This document shows positions 13,953 through 19,474 of a DNA stretch of 19,474 nt, piece by piece. Below the pieces are notes generated by a model. The model was not told where the DNA came from. It saw only the letters and a list, made by a program, of their open reading frames with translations, and searched no databases. A program made the translations under genes and the position numbers. Each line of letters begins with the position of its first letter. Within the stretch, counting starts at the first letter, position 1. The DNA comes from an uncultured Bacteroides sp. (lineage in GTDB: Bacteria > Bacteroidota > Bacteroidia > Bacteroidales > Bacteroidaceae). The stretch lies in assembly GCA_905197435.1 (NCBI GenBank), contig CAJJYX010000045.1, forward strand, positions 1 through 19,474. The letters run 5' to 3'.

Positions 13953-16274
13953 TTAATATATTTCTATTTCATCTATTGCCAACTCACTTTGCTGTCCTTC
14001 ATGATAATATCCTTTCGGGCACAAGCCGCCACTCAATAATTCCAAACGTACAAATGCTGCTTCCGTTTCGGCAAACGAGAGAGATGCAGGGAAACGAGTA
14101 CCTTCTGTCAAAGTGAAATCATACGCCAGTTGTTTAGTGCCCACCGAAATAAAAGTCTGACCATCCATTGAGAGAGAAACACTCATCGCTCTGGCCGGCC
14201 ATATCTCATTTACCGGCCGCCATAAAGAAGAAAAGGCTACTTCCTTGACTTTTTGAGGTTTCTTCAGTTCCACGACTATTTGTACACTATCCTGATAAAA
14301 GCCAATCCAACGCCGCATGTCACGGGCATAGCCACGTCGTCCGTCAGTCAGCCCGAATCCGTTATTCAAGTGTTCCCATCCAGCTTCAGGGGTACAAGTA
14401 TAGCCACATCCGGTCGCCTTGTTTATAGCAAAACTCTTACGGGTCACTTTCCCCAATGGCCTGTCGTTTTTGTAAGCCACCGAGTAAATAGTTGCATCCT
14501 CGTCCAACGGTATCGGAGTCTTATAAAGGGAAGATGAAGTGGTGACCGTTGAATCATTCACTGCATAGTAAATATCGGCATCCGGGCAGAAGGTTTTCAA
14601 AGTCACTTCATAAGTCTGCCGGAAATCATTCCACGCACCTGTCTGATTCACTTCATAAAAGTTACGACAAGCATTTACCCCACAATAGTCCAGCCGTCCG
14701 AACTCTCTATCCAGCCTGCGGGCAAAAGAATTGAAGTCCTTATGTTCCGGTTGTGTCCATTGCACCTCCGACATAGCCAGCAAACGAGGAAAAGCCATGT
14801 ATTCAAAATATTCGGAAGTCTGTATGTACTCTCCCCAGATATTGGCTTGTACACCTACTATATAAGCTTGTTCTTCCGGAGCCAGTTCGGCTGGAAGCGG
14901 GTTGTAGTTGTACACCGTATCCAACGGAAGAAAACCGCCGATAGCCAACGGTGCTGATTCCGGACTTTCCTGATAGTAATCCAAATAACACTTCTTACCG
15001 GGTGTCATAATGACCTTATGCCGTTGGTGAGCCGCTTCAATGCCCCCTCTTTCGCCACGCCATGACATGACGGTAGCGTTAGGGGCAAGTCCTCCTTCCA
15101 ATATCTCATCCCATCCGATAATATCACGCCCTTTACTGTTCACGAATTGCTCTATCCGATGGATAAACCAACTCTGCAGAGCCTCTTCGTTGGGCAGACC
15201 TTCCCGCTTCATCAAATCCTGGCAATGGGTACATTTCTTCCACGCTTTCTTGGGACACTCATCTCCACCTATGTGGATATAATGGCTGGGGAAGAGTTCC
15301 ATAACCTCTGTCAATACATCTTCCAGAAATTCAAAAGTATGCTCTTTAGGACAATAGACCTCATCAAAAACATCAAAATAATCACGCACCACATAAGTCT
15401 TTCCCAGTCCGCAAGAAAGTTCCGGATAGGAAGCCAGCGCCGCGGATGCATGCCCCGGCATTTCAATTTCGGGAATGACCGTAATAAAACGGTCGGATGC
15501 ATATTTCACAATCTCCTTTATTTCTTCCTGTGTATAGTAGCCCCTCTTTTCTTTTCCATCGTAACGCCGTGGAAAATAATAATCAGAGTGTCCTATCTGG
15601 GTTTGTTTACGATAAGAGCCTATTTCAGTCAGTTTCGGATATTTCTTTATTTCTATTCTCCATCCTTGGTCATCTGTCAGATGAAAATGAAATTTATTCA
15701 GTTTATAGAATGCCATCAGATCAAGAAACTTCAGCACTTCCTCTTTCGGCAGGAAATTACGCCCTACATCCATCATGGCCCCACGATGAGGGAAACGGGG
15801 AGCATCCGTAATGCAGACAGCGGGAATCCTTATCTTTTCTTCGTATTTCCGGTTACCATCATAAATGGCTGCCGGCATGAGCTGCAACAAAGACTGGACA
15901 CCGTAAAAGAATCCGGCAGCAGTCCCATTGGAAGATATATTTATCCTATCGGAAGAAACCTCCAATGTATAGGCCTCATCGGGCAAGGAATTATCTATAG
16001 ATAAGCAAATATCGGCCTTTCCCGTTTCCGAAATACCCTTCAGCGTTACAGAAGTGTTTCTCAGCGCATCCTCTAAATAATGAAAAACTTTCATCACGGC
16101 TTCCCCGGAAGGAACAGCCACCGTTTTTTCCCCTTGCAGGATATACACTCCCTGCATTGGAGCAAGTTCATTCGGCATGGGTATAATGCCATAGTCTGCC
16201 GCTACATCATCAGCCACTCTCCCACAAGAGAGAAAAACAAATGATACAGCCAGTAACCAATACCTTATCTTCAT
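13953..16274 (-). CDS. GH20 beta-N-acetylhexosaminidase lipoprotein
   Basis: This is a 773-residue surface or periplasmic lipoprotein: the signal ends LSC with the lipid-modified Cys at 17. An N-terminal GH20b domain (about 25-155) precedes the GH20 TIM barrel (about 160-510), with [42 protein letters not shown] and the catalytic Asp338-Glu339 in HIGGDEC. It removes terminal beta-GlcNAc or beta-GalNAc by substrate-assisted catalysis. A chitobiase-type C-terminal domain follows (about 550-615), then a discoidin/F5-8C-like sugar-binding domain (about 630-770, [20 protein letters not shown]). The ATG overlaps the stop of GH125 as ATGA (16271-16274), so translation is coupled. HexNAc activity next to alpha-mannosidase fits N-glycan-like substrates. 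Confidence 0.93.
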   Translation of the reverse strand: MKIRYWLLAVSFVFLSCGRVADDVAADYGIIPMPNELAPMQGVYILQGEKTVAVPSGEAVMKVFHYLEDALRNTSVTLKGISETGKADICLSIDNSLPDEAYTLEVSSDRINISSNGTAAGFFYGVQSLLQLMPAAIYDGNRKYEEKIRIPAVCITDAPRFPHRGAMMDVGRNFLPKEEVLKFLDLMAFYKLNKFHFHLTDDQGWRIEIKKYPKLTEIGSYRKQTQIGHSDYYFPRRYDGKEKRGYYTQEEIKEIVKYASDRFITVIPEIEMPGHASAALASYPELSCGLGKTYVVRDYFDVFDEVYCPKEHTFEFLEDVLTEVMELFPSHYIHIGGDECPKKAWKKCTHCQDLMKREGLPNEEALQSWFIHRIEQFVNSKGRDIIGWDEILEGGLAPNATVMSWRGERGGIEAAHQRHKVIMTPGKKCYLDYYQESPESAPLAIGGFLPLDTVYNYNPLPAELAPEEQAYIVGVQANIWGEYIQTSEYFEYMAFPRLLAMSEVQWTQPEHKDFNSFARRLDREFGRLDYCGVNACRNFYEVNQTGAWNDFRQTYEVTLKTFCPDADIYYAVNDSTVTTSSSLYKTPIPLDEDATIYSVAYKNDRPLGKVTRKSFAINKATGCGYTCTPEAGWEHLNNGFGLTDGRRGYARDMRRWIGFYQDSVQIVVELKKPQKVKEVAFSSLWRPVNEIWPARAMSVSLSMDGQTFISVGTKQLAYDFTLTEGTRFPASLSFAETEAAFVRLELLSGGLCPKGYYHEGQQSELAIDEIEIY

Positions 16275-17722
16275 AGGGTTTGAGATAATAAGTCGGGATA
16301 TTCTCTGATTGTCCTAAGTATCAGTTCACCGAACAAAGTATTTGTCCAGGCAAACCAGGAACGAGTAAAGTCCGCAGCATCTCCCGAATGGAAAGACTCA
16401 TGCATAAATCCCGTTCCTCCGTCCGTATCACGCAGTTGCTTCAAACAAGCACGTATCTCTCCGGAATCATCCGTTGTAAAAGCCTTCATAATGATACTCA
16501 TCGGCCAAATATAATCCAATCCCACATGAGGTCCCCCTACTCCTTCACCGGCTTTTCCTTTAAAGAAATAAGGATTATTATCGCTCCATATCATTTTACG
16601 GGTATTCTGATAAATCGCATCCTTAAAAGAACAATAACCAAGATAAGGTGCAGCCAGTAAACTGGGCACATTGGCATCGTCCATACAAAGTGCATTGCCA
16701 AAACCGTCAACCTCAAAAGCATAAATACGTCCACAGACCGGATGATTGAAAGTACCATACCTGTGAATCGCCCCATCCACCTCATCTGCCAATGCGATAC
16801 ATTCTCCGGAAAAAGCAGCATTTCCATATACCCTCTCCTCTATTTCCGCCAATTGGCGCAATGACACAACTGCAAACATATTGGAGGGAATAAGAAAACC
16901 ATATTGCGTGGCGTCATCCGAAGGGCGGAAAGAAGAAACAATCAAACCTACCGGCTTGACCGGTGCCCCCCATCCATTGTTAATCTGAGAATCTGTAGGG
17001 CGGTCACAGTCACGCGTAAAACTATAAGATCCCAGGCCTTGTTTCCTCTGTTGCTCTTTAAAGGTCTTGACCACCAGCAGCATCGCTTTGTGCCAGCTCT
17101 CGTCGAACACAGAAGTATCTTCCGTGTACTGCCAATAATGGTAAGCCAGACGAATGGGATAACACAAGGAATCTATCTCCCATTTACGTTCGTGCAGTTC
17201 TTTAACCATATGTTGTGTATGGTCGGTTTCCCAATAGCTGCCCAACGGCCCGTCGTTGAAAGCATTGGCATACGGGTCTATCAAGATACATTCAGTCTGT
17301 CTGTTGATAAGTCCTGCCACCATCAGCTGCAATTCCTTTTCTTTCTTCATCAACGGCAGATAGGGCCATACTTGTGCAGAAGAGTCACGCAGCCACATGG
17401 CGTCTATGTCTCCTGTAATGACGAAAGTATCCGGTCTGCCATTCTTCACTCTATATCTGACAGTAGTGTCGAGCGTATTAGGGAAGCAGTTCTCGAACAT
17501 CCAGCGCAGCTTCTCATCCTTTATTTTAGGCTTTGCTTCTTCAATGGCAGTATCCACAGCTTTCGATATAAAACACCTTTTGCCTGCAGCCGGACGCAAA
17601 GAAACATATCTCCGGTTCAAAGTCCCGGATGAAGATAATGCGGAAGCAGGCTGAAAGGTCATGGCAGCCAAAGCAAGCCCGCCAGTCTTCAGGAATTGGC
17701 GTCTTGACATATTGTTTTTCAT
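16271..17722 (-). CDS. GH125 exo-alpha-1,6-mannosidase with Tat-type signal
   Basis: This is a 483-residue protein of the GH125 family, whose characterised members are metal-independent inverting exo-alpha-1,6-mannosidases. Signature stretches are [24 protein letters not shown] (101-124), [11 protein letters not shown] (146-156), [28 protein letters not shown] (165-192), [19 protein letters not shown] (265-283), [17 protein letters not shown] (347-363) and [26 protein letters not shown] (436-461). By comparison with the family, the Asp in the SDD of the fourth stretch and Glu442 are the likely acid and base. The N-terminus [17 protein letters not shown] carries the twin-arginine pattern SRRxFLK at residues 6-12, suggesting folded export. 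It sits 14 bases after the GH63-like gene and is translationally coupled to GH20. Confidence 0.93.
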   Translation of the reverse strand: MKNNMSRRQFLKTGGLALAAMTFQPASALSSSGTLNRRYVSLRPAAGKRCFISKAVDTAIEEAKPKIKDEKLRWMFENCFPNTLDTTVRYRVKNGRPDTFVITGDIDAMWLRDSSAQVWPYLPLMKKEKELQLMVAGLINRQTECILIDPYANAFNDGPLGSYWETDHTQHMVKELHERKWEIDSLCYPIRLAYHYWQYTEDTSVFDESWHKAMLLVVKTFKEQQRKQGLGSYSFTRDCDRPTDSQINNGWGAPVKPVGLIVSSFRPSDDATQYGFLIPSNMFAVVSLRQLAEIEERVYGNAAFSGECIALADEVDGAIHRYGTFNHPVCGRIYAFEVDGFGNALCMDDANVPSLLAAPYLGYCSFKDAIYQNTRKMIWSDNNPYFFKGKAGEGVGGPHVGLDYIWPMSIIMKAFTTDDSGEIRACLKQLRDTDGGTGFMHESFHSGDAADFTRSWFAWTNTLFGELILRTIREYPDLLSQTL

Positions 17723-17736
17723 GATTGATGTCTTCT

Positions 17737-19341
17737 TTAATAGGTATGCTTACCGGATGTCACATTTATCTTTTTCTCTTTCCCACCATAGAGTACGCGC
17801 AGTTCAAAGTCGATATTGGAGTCTACCGTAATACGAGGTTCATCACTTGCCGAACGGCGTGCCTCAGCTTTCAGGCTGACAAGCCCTTCGGAACCGAAAG
17901 GATAACGTTCTATTCCATTTACTTCCGTCAGATTCATATCCCAGACAATCTGCTTTTTGGCATAATCGCCCCGAATACCGATAATAAATTCTATCAACTC
18001 GGCAATAGGAGGAAGTCCTGCCCAGCCCACAAAATTATCCCTCGCCATAAATCCCGGTTCAGCACTTTCCGGAGCATAATATTCCCAGAACGTTCCAGTG
18101 TTCTTATAGACTTCGAATACCTGGGCATAATGATTCAAGCAAATCTCCCGTGCCAATTTACCGTAACCTTTCTGCACAAGGCCCTGCATCACCATGTAAT
18201 TGGTTCCCGGCCATACCCCCCCCTGCCAATAACGGCCGTTCTCCTTGTACTTGGGATTATCGGCAGACAAAGAAGGAACACGGTGTTTCCGGTTGAATGT
18301 GGCAGGATTATCCAATTCCTTCACCATGCGATCCAACTGTACAGAGTCCAATACGTCCGTAAACAGAGCCCAATAGGCACCTATTCCCTTGGTTGTACAG
18401 AGCGTACCGTCAGCATACTGATCATAAAGGAAACCGGTCTTTTCATCCCACAGATTGTCATGAATATATTTCCCCAGCATTTTGGCTTCGTCTTCAAGCT
18501 CTTCAATTTCCTGCCAACGTTCCAGATAAAATCCCATCTCCAGTAGCAAATTGGCAGTAAATAACTGCTGCAGATTTGTATCCAGCCAAATCATATGTCC
18601 GTGACTGTAGATAGGGCTGTATTCCGACGGGACACGGGGCATATTATCCATACCGGTTCCCCATCCGCTCGACCAGTAGGTTCCATTGCGCCAAGTATGG
18701 TTCAACTTCAACCATTTATAATAAGCACAAAGTACCGGAAATATCTTATGCAGACGTTCTGTATCTCCAAACTGATGGAAATAGACCATCTCACACCAAG
18801 GCATCAGGTTCGGTCCGGTACTGACAGGATCATAGCGTTCAAAACAATCGGCGCCATCCGCCTTTATTTCACGGCAAATAAAACCGTCGGGATGCTGCTT
18901 GGCGTAAAAGTTGTTCAGCGTATTCTGGAAAGGAAAGAAACGGGTACCATAACGGGCAAACATCAGGATGAAAGAGGAATCCCACATAAAGATATTACCA
19001 TTATAGGCTGTATCCAAATAGCTTGAGACAAAACCCGAACCGGCTTGAGGAGCACGGATATTACCGATAGCTATTTCCCATGCCTTCCAATACATTTCAA
19101 GTTCCTTGTCATGTCCACCCCAAATGGGATTGGGAAGAATCTGTCGGGCTTCTTCGAAGCTCTTCGGCACAATCGTCTCAGGTTTAGCCACACGATACTC
19201 ATTTTCTGTGACCAGCGGTTCCTTGACATACGTATTTTTATAAGGCAAATGATACTTTTCATCATTGCCACAGCTCTGAGCTTTCAGCAAAGGGAGAGTG
19301 GAAAAAGAAAGCAAGCCTACCAATAAAATGTGTTTCAGCAT
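17737..19341 (-). CDS. GH63/MGH1-like (trehalase-fold) glycosidase
   Basis: This is a 534-residue exported (alpha/alpha)6-barrel glycosidase with a Sec signal ending near residue 22 (LLKAQS, with no clear lipobox at Cys24). Residues about 60-460 cover the barrel: WDSSF (120-124), [15 protein letters not shown] (222-236), [20 protein letters not shown] (369-388) and [14 protein letters not shown] (417-430). In GH63 enzymes the Asp of the GMDNMPR motif (Asp232 here) is the acid and the Glu of the FWEYY motif (Glu420) the base, and both are present. A C-terminal beta domain (about 465-534) follows. GH63 members cleave alpha-glucosides or mannosylglycerate-type alpha-mannosides, so the bond cannot be told here. 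It lies between an alkaline phosphatase and GH125, so an alpha-mannoside or glucosylated mannan is a reasonable guess. Confidence 0.8.
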   Translation of the reverse strand: MLKHILLVGLLSFSTLPLLKAQSCGNDEKYHLPYKNTYVKEPLVTENEYRVAKPETIVPKSFEEARQILPNPIWGGHDKELEMYWKAWEIAIGNIRAPQAGSGFVSSYLDTAYNGNIFMWDSSFILMFARYGTRFFPFQNTLNNFYAKQHPDGFICREIKADGADCFERYDPVSTGPNLMPWCEMVYFHQFGDTERLHKIFPVLCAYYKWLKLNHTWRNGTYWSSGWGTGMDNMPRVPSEYSPIYSHGHMIWLDTNLQQLFTANLLLEMGFYLERWQEIEELEDEAKMLGKYIHDNLWDEKTGFLYDQYADGTLCTTKGIGAYWALFTDVLDSVQLDRMVKELDNPATFNRKHRVPSLSADNPKYKENGRYWQGGVWPGTNYMVMQGLVQKGYGKLAREICLNHYAQVFEVYKNTGTFWEYYAPESAEPGFMARDNFVGWAGLPPIAELIEFIIGIRGDYAKKQIVWDMNLTEVNGIERYPFGSEGLVSLKAEARRSASDEPRITVDSNIDFELRVLYGGKEKKINVTSGKHTY

Positions 19342-19362
19342 AGGAAATAGTTATTTTTTAAA

Positions 19363-19474
19363 TTACAAATTGAGCAGTTTCTTTATCTTGTCAAAGATGG
19401 CAGTATTCTCAAAGATTCCGGTAAATTCCTCTGCACCAGGGCCGAATGCATACACCGGTACCATTACACCGCTA
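19363..19474 (-). CDS. Alkaline phosphatase, C-terminal end (gene runs off the window)
   Basis: Only the last 36 codons and one extra base are inside the window. They read SGVMVPVYAFGPGAEEFTG and, after a short stretch, IFDKIKKLLNL before a TAA stop. The pattern VPVYAxGPGAxxFxG plus a final amphipathic helix is typical of the C-terminus of bacterial alkaline phosphatases (PhoA type), where the residue just upstream is normally part of the His that binds zinc. That part is not visible here. These are periplasmic phosphomonoesterases with two zinc ions and one magnesium. It is the most upstream visible gene of the operon, 21 bases before the GH63-like gene, and the operon promoter is further upstream. 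Alternative members of the alkaline phosphatase superfamily cannot be excluded from so short a tail. Confidence 0.75.
   Translation of the reverse strand, partial: SGVMVPVYAFGPGAEEFTGIFENTAIFDKIKKLLNL

Noticed and set aside
15147..16004. Long plus-strand open frame (285 codons) opposite GH20
   Set aside because: The minus-strand frame encodes a complete GH20 enzyme with its catalytic Asp-Glu; the plus-strand product is rich in Phe, Ile, His and Arg in the way typical of antisense frames.
17725..18546. Long plus-strand open frame (273 codons) opposite the GH63-like gene
   Set aside because: It begins between two minus-strand genes and runs antisense through clear glycosidase motifs. It has no recognisable domain.
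1..19474. tRNA, rRNA, insertion sequences or phage genes
   Set aside because: No cloverleaf, rRNA-like stretch, transposase or integrase reading frame was recognised on either strand. Apart from the short gaps described, the window is filled by the genes listed.

Overview
The window looks like chromosomal DNA of a Bacteroides-type gut bacterium (Bacteroidales). Three things support this. Several genes are preceded by TAnnTTTG -7 boxes, the Bacteroidota sigma-factor promoter signature, and most have no strong Shine-Dalgarno. The proteins belong to characteristic Bacteroides families (DUF4827 lipoprotein, XylR-like PBP/AraC regulator, GH125, GH20). The secreted proteins carry Bacteroides-like lipoprotein or Sec signals. 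I do not assign a species.

Region 1 (1-1002, + strand) is the 3' part of a CbpA-type DnaJ co-chaperone followed by its MerR-like modulator CbpM. It faces a minus-strand block across a large inverted repeat (about 1025-1112) that can end transcription of the block.

Region 2 (1135-10736, - strand) is a housekeeping block. In transcription order it encodes threonylcarbamoyl-AMP synthase, a ClC chloride channel/transporter with CBS domains, Fmt, Rpe, a ComEC-like membrane protein, a DHH/DHHA1 phosphoesterase, a DUF4827 lipoprotein and phosphoglucosamine mutase. Candidate internal promoters precede rpe, the DHH gene and the DUF4827 gene. The fmt-rpe gap (7107-7391) holds the most unusual non-coding feature: sixteen six-base TGCA/TGTA/TACA-centred cores spaced exactly 11 bp apart (7196-7366). 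They alternate in orientation, so neighbours form inverted repeats, and several arm pairs change together.

Region 3 (10737-12490, + strand) starts at a perfect palindrome that contains the -7 boxes of two divergent promoters. It encodes a hotdog-fold acyl-CoA thioesterase, then a XylR-like regulator with a sugar-binding-protein-like sensor and an AraC DNA-binding domain. The regulator's stop codon is one base from the stop codon of the converging operon.

Region 4 (12492-19474, - strand) is a tightly packed glycan-processing operon whose 5' end lies outside the window. In transcription order it encodes an alkaline phosphatase (only the C-terminus is present), a GH63/MGH1-like glycosidase, a GH125 exo-alpha-1,6-mannosidase with a Tat-type signal, a GH20 beta-hexosaminidase lipoprotein, and a secreted calcineurin-like phosphoesterase with a C-terminal PA14 domain. 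The mix of alpha-mannosidase, hexosaminidase and two phosphatases suggests breakdown of a phosphorylated, mannose- and HexNAc-containing glycan such as yeast phosphomannan, phosphorylated N-glycan or GPI-type glycan. That substrate is an inference. No SusC/SusD pair is visible in the window.
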